From positions 248,001 through 312,000 of the forward strand of contig NZ_JTJC03000002.1 of the NCBI RefSeq assembly GCF_000817735.3: a stretch of DNA of 64,000 nt. The letters are read 5' to 3'. The stretch comes from Scytonema millei VB511283. Lineage in GTDB: Bacteria; Cyanobacteriota; Cyanobacteriia; Cyanobacteriales; Chroococcidiopsidaceae. The notes below the pieces were generated by a model that had not been told where the DNA came from, did no database searches, and saw nothing but the letters and a program-made list of their open reading frames with translations. A program made the translations under genes and the position numbers. This document shows positions 8,901 through 17,101 of the stretch, piece after piece (the first letter of the stretch is position 1; each line of letters begins with the position of its first letter).

Positions 8901-9541
8901 AACTTCCTCCAATCCCTCTCCATTTCGTCGGCGACTTTACGGTAATCTAATTGTGCCTCTTTCGCGTGCTTTCCTCGCCACTGGACGATTGGCACGCCAT
9001 CTAAAGCTGCTCGTTCGTGGGCTTTATAGGCGCGGATGACAGTCTTGCAAGCTGGAATACCAAGTTCTTTAAGGGTGTTTTGAGCTGCTTGCGCGTCCGT
9101 CCAACTGCGAGGATCGACTCGCGTTAGAAGGACGCGATGGGCTACCCCTGATGGTACGACTGCACGTCTGACTGTCTCAACTAGGATAGCTAAATCCATC
9201 GGTGCTGGCGGCGTTGGTAACAATAAATAATCTGCCGCTGCGATCGCTGCTGCTAACGATTCTGAGTTGAGCGCTGGTGGCGTATCGACGACGACGAGTT
9301 CGTATTCCTCTATTTGCTTCAATTTACCCAATAGTAAGGGATCGGTTTCCTGTACTAAATCGAAATCCATTTTCTGTTCGCCGCGATCGACCCACCAAGA
9401 AAAACTGCCTTGAACGTCGGCATCGACCGCTAAGACTTTGTAATGCTCGGCAAGAATTCCTGCCAAAGCCATACTTGTTGTGGTTTTACCCACGCCACCT
9501 TTACCATTCGCCACAACAATTATCTTGGGTTGCCGAGCCAT
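8894..9541 (-). CDS. mcdA: ParA/MinD-family ATPase, candidate McdA
   Basis: 215 aa from the ATG at 9541 (MARQPKIIVVANGKGGVGKT); a 7-codon longer form from 9562 is less likely. The deviant Walker A KGGVGKTT carries the signature lysine. Walker A' is VLAVDADVQGSFSWW, Walker B is YELVVVDTPPAL, and LLPTPPAPMDLAILVETV follows as in ParA dimer interfaces. It overlaps a small coiled-coil protein ending in a Trp-containing tail, the arrangement of two-gene ParA cargo-positioning systems. A plasmid partition role is less likely: neither a ParB nor a centromere array is seen and the neighbours are chromosomal. Known McdA dimers bind DNA nonspecifically in the ATP state, forming gradients that move carboxysomes. 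Confidence 0.7.
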   Translation of the reverse strand: MARQPKIIVVANGKGGVGKTTTSMALAGILAEHYKVLAVDADVQGSFSWWVDRGEQKMDFDLVQETDPLLLGKLKQIEEYELVVVDTPPALNSESLAAAIAAADYLLLPTPPAPMDLAILVETVRRAVVPSGVAHRVLLTRVDPRSWTDAQAAQNTLKELGIPACKTVIRAYKAHERAALDGVPIVQWRGKHAKEAQLDYRKVADEMERDWRKLW

Positions 9542-9589
9542 TGCGCATCTTTCTAAGGACAAGAATAGATTACCAAATCCGCGTCCCTA

Positions 9590-11596
9590 TTACGGCGATA
9601 GATGCCAAAAAGCGATTGTCTTGTCTGCACTACCACTAACTAAAGTTTGTCCATCTCGGCTGAATGCAACCGACCAAACCGGAGCTGAATGTCCTCTTAG
9701 GGTAGCTAGCGTCTCTCCTGTAATCAAGTTCCATACCCGAATTGTCTTGTCATCGCTACCTGTCGCAATTTTTTGACCGTCTGGGCTGAAGGCGACAAAA
9801 TTGACATCAGCTGAATGTCCCGTCAAGGTGCGTATTTCTCGTCCCGTATTGGGATTCCAAATTTTGATCGAGCGATCGTCACTGACGCTTGCCAGTTCTT
9901 GACCAGTCGGACTAAAGGCGAGAGAATTAACATCGCCTGTATGCCCTCTGAGGGTGAAAATTTCCTGTCCTGTATGGAAATTCCAGATTTTAATTGTTCT
10001 ATCTGTACTACTGCTGGCAAGCTTTAAAACATCTGGGCTAATGGCAACGGACAAAACTTCAGCAGCATGACCCCTCAAAGTCCGAAGTTCCTCTCCTGTC
10101 TTGAGGTTCCAGATTTTAATTGTTTTGTCATAACTCCCACTAGCAAATTTTTGACCGTCGGGGCTAATGGCAACGGTATCAACATAGCTAGCATGACCCT
10201 TGAGGCTACGAAGTTCCCGTCCCGTATTCAAGTTCCAAACTTTGACTGTATTATCTTTACTGCCACTGACTAGAGTTTGACTATCTGGGCTAATAGCGAC
10301 AGAGTAAACCCAGTTGGTATGACCTTTAAGGGTGTTGAGTTCTCGGCGATCGCTAAAATTCCAAATTTTAATCGTTTTGTCGTCGCTACCACTAGCAAAC
10401 TTCTGTCCGTCTGGACTGAAATCAATCGTATTAACTTCCCCAGTATGCCCTGCGATCGTAGAGATTCGGTTGAGATACCAATAACCATATCCCACCAATC
10501 CTAATAGCAGGATGATACCCCCTGCTAGCAGTCTCTTCTGCAACCGTTGGGGAGGAACAAGCGTGGGCGGCGGGTGAGTGCGATCGCGCTGCAGTCGCTT
10601 TCCCGTACTCGATAGCTGTTCTGTAGGGGTAGAATCTGCCCTAATGCTACCAATCTCGCTTGACGGTAGTTGGGTTTCGATTGTTGCTGGGTCAACAGAT
10701 AACTGGATGCGATCGCTGAAGTCTCGCAGAACTTCATCTGCGTGTTGATAGCGCTGAAGAAAGTCCTTTTGCAGCAGCTTATCTAGAACTCGCTCTAGTT
10801 TGTGACTAATTGGCGTTTTGAGATATTGTCGCCAGTCTGTCACCCAGCTATAGCCTTTTTCCGTCCACAGTTGAGATGGATGGATTTGCGTTAGCAGATA
10901 AAAGCAAGTGACACCTAAACTGTAGAGATCGCTGGCTGGGTAGGCATCCCCAATATTCATTTGTTCCAGCGAGGCGTAACCAAAGGAGCCGATGCTTGTT
11001 CCTGGACTAGCGATCGCCGTTGCCGATAATTGCTTGGAAATGCCAAAATCAATCAGAACTGGTTTACCGTCACTCTGACGACGAATAATGTTTTCTGGCT
11101 TGAGATCCCGATGAATCACATGATGGGCGTGGATAAACTGGAGAACTGGCAATAAGTCACTCAATAGTTGCCAAATTTGTTCCTCGCTAAATATTCCGTG
11201 TTGCTCGACTTCCTGCTGTAAAGTTTGCCCTACAATCAATTGCTGTACCAAATACAGGTAGTTATCCTGTTCAAAATAGGCGTACAAGGCAGGAATCTGC
11301 GGATGTTCCCCTAACTGTTGCAAGCGCTGTGCCTCTTCCTGAAACAGCTCATTTGCCTTTTGCCAAGCTCTGGTTCCTGGAAATTGCGATACCAATTGCT
11401 TGACAACACAGGGTTCGTTGAGTTTGTCTGTATCTTCTGCCAAAAAAGTTCTGCCAAACCCGCCGCTACCTAACTGGCGGACGATCTGATAGCGATAGCG
11501 CAGCAGCGGCTGGATTTCTTTGCCGCAACTGTGGCAGAAGGGCGTTCCTTTGGGGTTCAAAGGCTTCTGGCAACTAGGGTTGAGGCAGTAACTCAT
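9590..11596 (-). CDS. Ser/Thr protein kinase with N-terminal zinc ribbon and seven WD40 repeats
   Basis: 668 aa. Residues 1-27 form a zinc ribbon with two CxxxxC/CxxC pairs (CLNPSCQKPL, CHSCGKEI). The kinase domain spans about 33-300 with glycine loop LGSGGFGRTF, lysine in CVVKQLV, catalytic HVIHRDLKPENII and LIDFGISKQ, so it should be active. A proline/Ser linker leads to a transmembrane helix near 355-372 (LLAGGIILLLGLVGYGYWYL). Seven WD40 units of 42 aa fill 380-668, each with GH...V.S.AFSPDG...SGS.D.TIKIWN. Such membrane-bound kinases with an external or periplasmic propeller are a typical cyanobacterial signalling class. The 126-bp DNA period of the repeats is evident at 9600-10460. Substrate unknown. 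Confidence 0.95.
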   Translation of the reverse strand: MSYCLNPSCQKPLNPKGTPFCHSCGKEIQPLLRYRYQIVRQLGSGGFGRTFLAEDTDKLNEPCVVKQLVSQFPGTRAWQKANELFQEEAQRLQQLGEHPQIPALYAYFEQDNYLYLVQQLIVGQTLQQEVEQHGIFSEEQIWQLLSDLLPVLQFIHAHHVIHRDLKPENIIRRQSDGKPVLIDFGISKQLSATAIASPGTSIGSFGYASLEQMNIGDAYPASDLYSLGVTCFYLLTQIHPSQLWTEKGYSWVTDWRQYLKTPISHKLERVLDKLLQKDFLQRYQHADEVLRDFSDRIQLSVDPATIETQLPSSEIGSIRADSTPTEQLSSTGKRLQRDRTHPPPTLVPPQRLQKRLLAGGIILLLGLVGYGYWYLNRISTIAGHTGEVNTIDFSPDGQKFASGSDDKTIKIWNFSDRRELNTLKGHTNWVYSVAISPDSQTLVSGSKDNTVKVWNLNTGRELRSLKGHASYVDTVAISPDGQKFASGSYDKTIKIWNLKTGEELRTLRGHAAEVLSVAISPDVLKLASSSTDRTIKIWNFHTGQEIFTLRGHTGDVNSLAFSPTGQELASVSDDRSIKIWNPNTGREIRTLTGHSADVNFVAFSPDGQKIATGSDDKTIRVWNLITGETLATLRGHSAPVWSVAFSRDGQTLVSGSADKTIAFWHLSP

Positions 11597-11803
11597 ATTC
11601 AGCCGCTAATCAACCGTGAAATATTACAATCGGTCGTTCCTCTAAATTATTTATACCGCTTATTTATCCCGCTCTCAGCAGAGCGATCGCCCTTGCAGCC
11701 CGAGACACTTTTTTAGCCGCTCAACTCAGCGCTTATTTTCACTCATGTTCGTTTTCGTTAAGATATACCGTGTTGTTCTAATGAATTGTCCGCCAATTTG
11801 TAT

Positions 11804-12118
11804 ATGGTAACATTTCTTTTTACTAGCGATTATTTTAATCCAAAAAAGATAGATGAAGCCTATCTCGCTCAAGCTACATGTTTGCAAAAATCAGGTTTTT
11901 CTACTTTCCCAATTTCTTTATAATTATTAAGTTTTGGTTTAGCAAAAATTACTTCATTACAACCAAACTCACAAGTAATCTATCAAGTTTGGATGCTTTC
12001 ATCTTCTGATTATAAGTTGTTAATTAAAGATTACGTCAAATCTCTCAAAACTTTCATTGGCTCAATTATTGAAACCCCCTCAGATTCTATTATCGATTTT
12101 TCTATATTTATGAAACAA
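11804..12118 (+). pseudogene. Remnant of the N-terminal part of an ATP-grasp-type protein
   Basis: From ATG 11804 one frame reads FLFTSDYFNPKKIDEAYLAQ, then SGFSTFPISL and TAA at 11921-11923. It continues in the same frame as LLSFGLAKITSLQPNSQVIY, QVWMLSSSDYKLL and GSIIETPSDSII before entering the HicB-like gene. The blocks SDYFNPKKIDEAY, YQVWML and a following PSDS-type loop resemble the N-terminus of cyanobacterial ATP-grasp (DUF4343-like) proteins from memory. The TAA could be a single substitution of GAA. The ATP-binding half is absent. Classified as a decayed gene fused in frame to a different one. Confidence 0.5.
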
Positions 12119-12343
12119 ATGCGACAATTTACAGGAATTATCGAACGGGAAGGAAATAGATACGTTTCTTTGTGTCCAGAGTTATATATTGCTATTCAAG
12201 GTAGTACAGTTGAGGAGGCAAGAAATAACTTAGTTGAAGCATTAGAATTATTCTTTGAAACTGCCGATCCTACTGAAATCGAAACTCGTTCTCAGGGCGA
12301 AGTTTTAGAGCAGGCAACTGTCTACCTTAAGTTTAATTTTTAA
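12119..12343 (+). CDS. HicB-like (UPF0150) antitoxin-type protein without adjacent HicA
   Basis: The segment MRQFTGIIEREGNRYVSLCP, followed by GSTVEEARNNLVEALELFFE, is the partial-RNase-H-like HicB fold. HicB normally neutralises the HicA mRNA interferase. The Met codons at 12110 and 12119 give the usual family length (74-77 aa); an upstream in-frame Met at 11993 would add sequence that belongs to a decayed ATP-grasp gene. No HicA is seen on either side; the neighbour, convergent with a 1-bp gap, is a PIN-domain toxin gene. No clear ribosome-binding site. It may be a solitary, possibly non-functional antitoxin. Confidence 0.65.
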   Translation: MRQFTGIIEREGNRYVSLCPELYIAIQGSTVEEARNNLVEALELFFETADPTEIETRSQGEVLEQATVYLKFNF

Positions 12344-12344
12344 G

Positions 12345-12752
12345 TCAAGTCGGACGAACACAAATAACTTGAATGCTTTTAGTCCGGTAAATCGACTTTT
12401 CAGGCTTTTCATAAGTTATAAATTCTACTGCACCCGCTGATACTGCTGCGGCAACGTGTAGCGCATCCGTAGCTCCTAATTCTGACTGAGTAGATTCCTG
12501 GTAAGCTACTTCAATAATCTGTTCTACATCAGTAGCCCAGTGAGCTACCGCATCAAAATAAACATTGTAAAACTCCACCTCTTCTATACGTTGGTTGTAA
12601 ATTGCTTTCGGCAAAACTTCTAATTTGAGAAACAAGCTAGAGACAAACTCTCTGTTTGGATCTATCAGGACTTGTAACGCCCTAACTGTACCAATTTCTG
12701 TACCACGAGCCGCAGCAATAAGTACTCCTGCGTCAATAAAGGTGCGAATCAT
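12345..12752 (-). CDS. PIN-domain protein, VapC-like toxin
   Basis: 135 aa. The N-terminus MIRTFIDAGVLIAAARG carries the first acidic residue of the PIN nuclease fold, LFLKLEVLPKAI carries the conserved Glu, and GATDALHVAAAVSAGA carries the TDALH acidic pair. The C-terminal strand is VEFITYEKPEKSI. VapC toxins cleave tRNA or rRNA. Its start overlaps the upstream antitoxin-type gene by 4 bp, the usual antitoxin-first arrangement, implying coupled translation. The first motif reads DAGVLI rather than the more common DTNVLI, but the aspartate is kept. Confidence 0.82.
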   Translation of the reverse strand: MIRTFIDAGVLIAAARGTEIGTVRALQVLIDPNREFVSSLFLKLEVLPKAIYNQRIEEVEFYNVYFDAVAHWATDVEQIIEVAYQESTQSELGATDALHVAAAVSAGAVEFITYEKPEKSIYRTKSIQVICVRPT

Positions 12753-13015
12753 TCTAATTCTTGGTATCCTCCTCGCCGTTCGGCAACTTCTCGATCGATG
12801 TCTTCATCTGTTAGCAAAGGCGCACCACTATTGATAATCTTTGTACGAATTTGTTTTAGCTTCTCTCCTAGATCAAGCTTAGGTTCTGGTGAAATAGGAT
12901 GTTGAGAAGTAGAAGTTCGCCAAGATAGAAACTCTACAAAGTCAAAAACTTCTTGTTGTTTGTCTGGAGGAAGCGATCGCCATTTTTCTAGAAGTATTTG
13001 CTCTACTGTCATCAC
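12749..13015 (-). CDS. DUF2281-type antitoxin (VapB-like)
   Basis: 88 aa. The N-terminal helix region EQILLEKWRSLPPDKQQEVF then DFVEFLSW is characteristic of DUF2281 proteins paired with PIN toxins. A charged C-terminal tail (LLTDEDIDREVAERRGGYQE) probably wraps the toxin. Start at 13015 or 13012 (Met-Met). It overlaps the PIN gene by 4 bp. It starts 10 bp after the nadK stop on the same strand, so nadK transcription may read into the module. Confidence 0.8.
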   Translation of the reverse strand: MMTVEQILLEKWRSLPPDKQQEVFDFVEFLSWRTSTSQHPISPEPKLDLGEKLKQIRTKIINSGAPLLTDEDIDREVAERRGGYQELE

Positions 13016-13024
13016 CCTATCCTC

Positions 13025-13945
13025 TTAATTCCGATGATTATTAGTGTATTGAATTCTCGCTCCTGCCCACTGTAATTTCTCGCGTAAAGTTTGGTAATAA
13101 GAATAGTTTTCTCGCAGAATAATGAATTTAGCGTCACAATCTGCCATTTGAATATCAACTCGCTGTCCGGGCCAAATTGCAGTTGCTAAAACGCTATCCA
13201 TCCATAATTTAGTATTCAATTCGTAATCGCCCAAAGCCCACACGCTGACGACGGAACCAGGTGGTAAAACAATCGGTCGGCTGGAAAGGCTCATCGGACA
13301 GATGGGAGTCACGGTAATCGCTTTCATCCCATCGTGAATAATCGGTCCATTGGCGGAAACGGTATAGCCTGTGGAACCAGTGGGAGTCGCAATAATTAAC
13401 CCATCACCCTGATATTGATCGACCACTTCCCCGTCAATTTCCATTTCTAGAATAGAGGTGATCGAGCGGTCGGCAGATGCGGGTTTAATACACATTTCAT
13501 TTAATGCTAAAAAGCGATCGCTAACTCTTTCGATGTTGGTGCGATCGCCTTCATAAAGTCCCGCTTGTAACATCATCCGCCGCTGAACCGCGTATCTATC
13601 CTCCAGCAACCGATCCCAGACTTGTTCTGAATCTTTAAAACTCTCAAATGATTCGGTTAAAAAACCTAAATTTCCACCTACATTGACAGCCAAAATAGGG
13701 ATTCCCTCAGCAGCTAAGTGCCTTGCAGCTGTGAGTACCGTGCCATCACCCCCTAAGACTATTGCCAAATCTATAGGCTGGATAGCTGAAGCGAGAAATA
13801 CTGGATAAGGATTATCTTTGGAGCCGCTTGGACCCATCAGTATTCTACAGCCACGGTCTTCTAACTGCTGGGCGCAAATTTCTGCCCAGCGGCGACTGAG
13901 GGAATCTCCTGCTTTATGAGCGATAATGACTTGCTTTAACTGCAC
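13025..13945 (-). CDS. nadK: NAD kinase
   Basis: 306 aa. It phosphorylates NAD(H) to NADP(H). The signature GGDGTVLTAARHLA (about 70-83) holds the catalytic Asp and ATP-binding glycines. NVGGNLGFLTESF and PTGSTGYTVSANGP are further NAD-kinase blocks, and DGLIIATPTGS is intact. The start codon is GTG, only 4 bp after the ndhE stop, so the gene looks like the last member of the ndhA-I-G-E transcript. Placing NADP supply behind NDH-1 subunits is a common cyanobacterial arrangement. Cyanobacteria usually carry two NAD kinases; which one this is cannot be decided here. Confidence 0.95.
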   Translation of the reverse strand: MQLKQVIIAHKAGDSLSRRWAEICAQQLEDRGCRILMGPSGSKDNPYPVFLASAIQPIDLAIVLGGDGTVLTAARHLAAEGIPILAVNVGGNLGFLTESFESFKDSEQVWDRLLEDRYAVQRRMMLQAGLYEGDRTNIERVSDRFLALNEMCIKPASADRSITSILEMEIDGEVVDQYQGDGLIIATPTGSTGYTVSANGPIIHDGMKAITVTPICPMSLSSRPIVLPPGSVVSVWALGDYELNTKLWMDSVLATAIWPGQRVDIQMADCDAKFIILRENYSYYQTLREKLQWAGARIQYTNNHRN

Positions 13946-13949
13946 TCAA

Positions 13950-14255
13950 CTACCACTTTAGTAGATTGAATTGCTCCATATCGATTGTGTCTCGGTTACG
14001 ATAAATCGCTAACACAATTGCTAATCCTACAGCTGCTTCAGCCGCAGCAACGGTAATGACAAATACAGTAAAAACCTGACCCTTGATTGCTTGTGAATCT
14101 AGAAAGTTAGAAAATGCCATCAAGTTTAAATTTACGGCATTGAGTAGCAATTCAATTGACATCAATACGCGGATGGCGTTGCGACTGGTAATCAAGCCGT
14201 AGATCCCAATACAAAATAGGGCGGCGGCGAGAATGAGAAAGTACTGGAGTTGCAT
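13950..14255 (-). CDS. ndhE: NDH-1 subunit 4L
   Basis: 101 aa, three transmembrane helices ([60 protein letters not shown]). The conserved membrane glutamates in [11 protein letters not shown] and [10 protein letters not shown] match NuoK/NdhE, part of the proton-pumping membrane arm of thylakoid NDH-1 (respiration and cyclic electron flow). 28 bp separate it from ndhG upstream and 4 bp from nadK downstream. Confidence 0.96.
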   Translation of the reverse strand: MQLQYFLILAAALFCIGIYGLITSRNAIRVLMSIELLLNAVNLNLMAFSNFLDSQAIKGQVFTVFVITVAAAEAAVGLAIVLAIYRNRDTIDMEQFNLLKW

Positions 14256-14283
14256 TTATTTCTTGGCTTGCGAGTATCTAAAT

Positions 14284-14931
14284 CTAAGAGTTGCCTTTGG
14301 CTTGCTTGTCTTTACTTAAATTGCTGGTGCGATCGCCCGACACAGTAATAAGTTCGCGCGGACGTTCTGGCAATGTCAATACGGGTTGCTCTTTACGTGG
14401 CGAAATTGTTTGTTCTGGCAAAAATTCCCGTCGTGCCAAAATAATCGCCCCTACCATTGCCATTAATAACAAAACTGAAGCTAGTTCAAACGGTAGCAAG
14501 AAGTCGCTAAAGAAATGTTGTCCAATCGAGACGATGGAATTATTACCAGGGGTCACGCCAGTAGAATATACCCAAGGCGTTGCCAGCACCATCGTACTTA
14601 ACAGCGCGAATAATCCCAAACTGACGATCGCAGTTAATGTCGGGCGTACCCAAGCATTCCGCAGTGGGGCAAAATCCTCGCGCTTATTCACCAACATAAT
14701 CGCGAATAGGATCAGTACGTTCACCGCTCCGACGTAAATCAGCACCTGAGCCGTGGCAACAAAATCAGCATTCAGCAACAAGTACATTCCCGCAATACTG
14801 ATAAATACCCCTGCCAATAAAAAAGCAGAGTAGACGATATTGGACAGCAGCACCACTCCCAAGGCTGCCCCAATCATCATCGCTGCTAAGATGCCAAACG
14901 AAACAATCTGTACCCCTTGTGCTATATTCAC
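14284..14931 (-). CDS. ndhG: NDH-1 subunit 6
   Basis: 215 aa. Five transmembrane helices in about 1-165, including the NuoJ/NdhG block LLNADFVATAQVLIYVGAVN and NVLILFAIMLVNKRED. A soluble C-terminal tail (about 45 aa) is rich in charge and carries QTISPRKEQPVLTLPERP. The gene lies between ndhI and ndhE in the standard order. The upstream spacer (14943-15006) is an inverted TTGACAGTTGACAG/CTGTCAAC STRR. Confidence 0.95.
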   Translation of the reverse strand: MNIAQGVQIVSFGILAAMMIGAALGVVLLSNIVYSAFLLAGVFISIAGMYLLLNADFVATAQVLIYVGAVNVLILFAIMLVNKREDFAPLRNAWVRPTLTAIVSLGLFALLSTMVLATPWVYSTGVTPGNNSIVSIGQHFFSDFLLPFELASVLLLMAMVGAIILARREFLPEQTISPRKEQPVLTLPERPRELITVSGDRTSNLSKDKQAKGNS

Positions 14932-15004
14932 AACTCTTTATCCTTTGTCATTTGTCACTTGTTGGTTGACAGTTGACAGTTAACCGTTAACTGTCAACTA
15001 TTAA

Positions 15005-15601
15005 CTATTGAGCAGTTGTCTGCTCTTCTTGCTTGACAATTTCTTCTGGTAGCATACCAGCTCGTTTGGCATCTGCTGGCAGATCGTGCGGTTCGAGTAC
15101 GCCTTTGGGCAAGTAAACGAGTTCCCGCAGTGGCGTAACCATCGGATCTTGGGTAACTTTATACGGTAAGCGACCTAGAGCTACGTTATCGTAGTTGAGT
15201 TCGTGGCGATCGTAGGTACAGAGGTCGTATTCTTCTGTCATGGATAGACAGTTTGTCGGGCAGTATTCCACGCAGTTACCGCAGAAAATACAAACGCCAA
15301 AATCAATACTGTAGTGGTTGAGTTTTTTCTTTTTCGATGGTTTGTCAAATTCCCAATCGACTACAGGTAGGTTAATCGGACAAACACGAACGCACACCTC
15401 ACAAGCAATACACTTATCAAATTCAAAGTGAATTCTGCCGCGAAAGCGTTCCGAGGGAATCAGTCTTTCGTAGGGGTACTGGACTGTAATCGGTCGCCGC
15501 TGCATGTGGTCGAAGGTTACTGCTAGCCCTTGACCGATATAGCGAGCTGCTTGAACTGATTCTTTGGCATAATCGCCAATTTGCTTGAGAAATTTCAACA
15601 T
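15005..15601 (-). CDS. ndhI: NDH-1 subunit I, 2x[4Fe-4S] ferredoxin-type
   Basis: 198 aa. Two CxxCxxCxxxCP clusters are intact: [16 protein letters not shown] (about 64-79) and [17 protein letters not shown] (about 103-119). These carry electrons from ferredoxin toward plastoquinone at the peripheral arm of NDH-1. N-terminal amphipathic part [16 protein letters not shown] attaches to the membrane. The C-terminal tail [10 protein letters not shown] is acidic. It follows ndhA with a 74-bp spacer containing TTAGCTATTAGC-type STRR units. Confidence 0.96.
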   Translation of the reverse strand: MLKFLKQIGDYAKESVQAARYIGQGLAVTFDHMQRRPITVQYPYERLIPSERFRGRIHFEFDKCIACEVCVRVCPINLPVVDWEFDKPSKKKKLNHYSIDFGVCIFCGNCVEYCPTNCLSMTEEYDLCTYDRHELNYDNVALGRLPYKVTQDPMVTPLRELVYLPKGVLEPHDLPADAKRAGMLPEEIVKQEEQTTAQ

Positions 15602-15675
15602 GATTGCGTGTCTCTCTCTTTTTAAGCTATTAGCTATTAGCTGTTAGCAATTAGCTAGTCGCTAATTGCCGGTTG

Positions 15676-16794
15676 CTACCCGCCGAAGGCGAAAGGAAAA
15701 GCTAACTTCAGTGCAGCGGTCAAAAGTAAATTAACTAGACTGACAGGCAGCAAAAACTTCCACCCTAAGTCTAATAGCTGGTCGATCCTGACGCGGGGTA
15801 CTGTCCAGCGCAGTAGGATGGCAATAAAGACGAGGAAATAAGCTTTGAGTAGCGTCATAGTGATGCCTAAAGATGCATCGACGACTTGCAACCAAGAACT
15901 ATCTCTGCTCACTCCCACCCAGCCAGCGAGAATATCGAGGGGAATGGGAAATTCCCAACCACCGAGGTATAAAACGGCTACCATCAGGGCAGAAAGGACG
16001 AGGTTAACATAGGAACCCAAGTAGAACAAACCGAATTTCATGCCAGCATATTCGGTTTGATATCCCGCCACCAGTTCTTCTTCTGCTTCTGGCAAGTCAA
16101 AAGGCATCCGTTCGCATTCTGCTAAAGCCGCAATCCAGAAAATAACAAAACCAAGCGGCTGTCGCCACACGTTCCAACCCAAAATGCCGTAGCCTGATTG
16201 CTGTTCTACAATGTCGATGGTGCTAAGGCTGTTAGACATCATGACAACAGCTAATACTGATAAAGCCAGGGGAACTTCGTAGCTAATGGACTGCGCTGCT
16301 GCTCGTAAGCCTCCGAGTAGGGAGTATTTGTTATTGGAGGAATAGCCTGCCATCAGCAAACCAATCGGCTGAATACTCGACAATGAAATCCATAAGAAAA
16401 CTCCCATCCCTACATTAGTAATTACCAAGTTCTGTCCGAACGGCACGATTAAATAAGACAGAAACACGGGAATGACAACAATGATGGGTCCGAGGGTAAA
16501 TAGTAGCGAATCTGATTTGGCTGGAACCACATCTTCCTTGAAGACCAGTTTCAGTCCGTCAGCTACAGGAGCTAGTAAACCAAATGGACCGATATATTCA
16601 GGACCAATTCGCTGTTGCGCGGCAGCAGAAATTTTCCGCTCCAACCACACGCATACCAACACTCCCACTGTCGAGCCAATAATCATTAAAATCATCGGCA
16701 GTGGCATCCAGATGACTTTGGCTACATCTGCTGGTAGTCCCAAATCCATCAGGGTTTCAATAAAAGTACCTTGCAGGTCTATTCCTGAATTCAT
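15676..16794 (-). CDS. ndhA: NDH-1 subunit 1
   Basis: 372 aa from ATG 16794 ([20 protein letters not shown]). A longer frame to 16881 exists, but its extra 29 codons are translated from GAGTAGT STRR units and are unlikely to be real. Eight transmembrane helices. The quinone-site signature [20 protein letters not shown] and the [20 protein letters not shown] block typical of NuoH/NdhA are present. It joins the membrane arm to the peripheral arm near the plastoquinone pocket. First gene of ndhA-I-G-E-nadK; gltA is upstream on the same strand across a 307-bp STRR-rich spacer (16814-16859 and 17024-17098). Confidence 0.96.
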   Translation of the reverse strand: MNSGIDLQGTFIETLMDLGLPADVAKVIWMPLPMILMIIGSTVGVLVCVWLERKISAAAQQRIGPEYIGPFGLLAPVADGLKLVFKEDVVPAKSDSLLFTLGPIIVVIPVFLSYLIVPFGQNLVITNVGMGVFLWISLSSIQPIGLLMAGYSSNNKYSLLGGLRAAAQSISYEVPLALSVLAVVMMSNSLSTIDIVEQQSGYGILGWNVWRQPLGFVIFWIAALAECERMPFDLPEAEEELVAGYQTEYAGMKFGLFYLGSYVNLVLSALMVAVLYLGGWEFPIPLDILAGWVGVSRDSSWLQVVDASLGITMTLLKAYFLVFIAILLRWTVPRVRIDQLLDLGWKFLLPVSLVNLLLTAALKLAFPFAFGG

Positions 16795-16813
16795 GCTTTG
16801 CGCTTGGTAAGAA

Positions 16814-16859
16814 GTAAGCAGTGAGTAGTGAGTAGTGAGTAGTGAGTAGTGAGTAGTGC
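16814..16859. repeat. STRR tract (AGTGAGT/AGTAGTG units)
   Basis: About six tandem GAGTAGT-type units just upstream of ndhA; they extend the ndhA frame artificially. A second, inverted STRR of the GTGGCTGGTGGCTAGTGG class is at 17024-17098. No gene in the ndhA-gltA spacer. Confidence 0.8.
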
Positions 16860-17101
16860 AAACACTAAACTCATTCCTCACTCTTTACTCCTCTTCATGA
16901 AGATTTTTTTAACATTCCACTGCCTAGTATATCGTTCGCTGGCTCACAGCAAAGCAGAGTACTTGAGAAGTTGTACTTATACTTGTATTCGAGGTTTGTC
17001 TATATGTTAGGTAGTTGGTGAGTGGATAGTGGCTGGTGGCTAGTGGAACTAGCTTTTTATATCTACTCACCAGTCACTAGCCACTAGTCACTCCTCACGA
17101 C

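Noticed and set aside
8894-9541. Plasmid-type ParA partition system
   Set aside because: No ParB, no centromere-like iterons and chromosomal neighbours; the partner has a McdB-like layout.
16795-16881. N-terminal extension of NdhA
   Set aside because: The extra residues (repeating THYSLLT) are translated STRR units; the family N-terminus starts at 16794.
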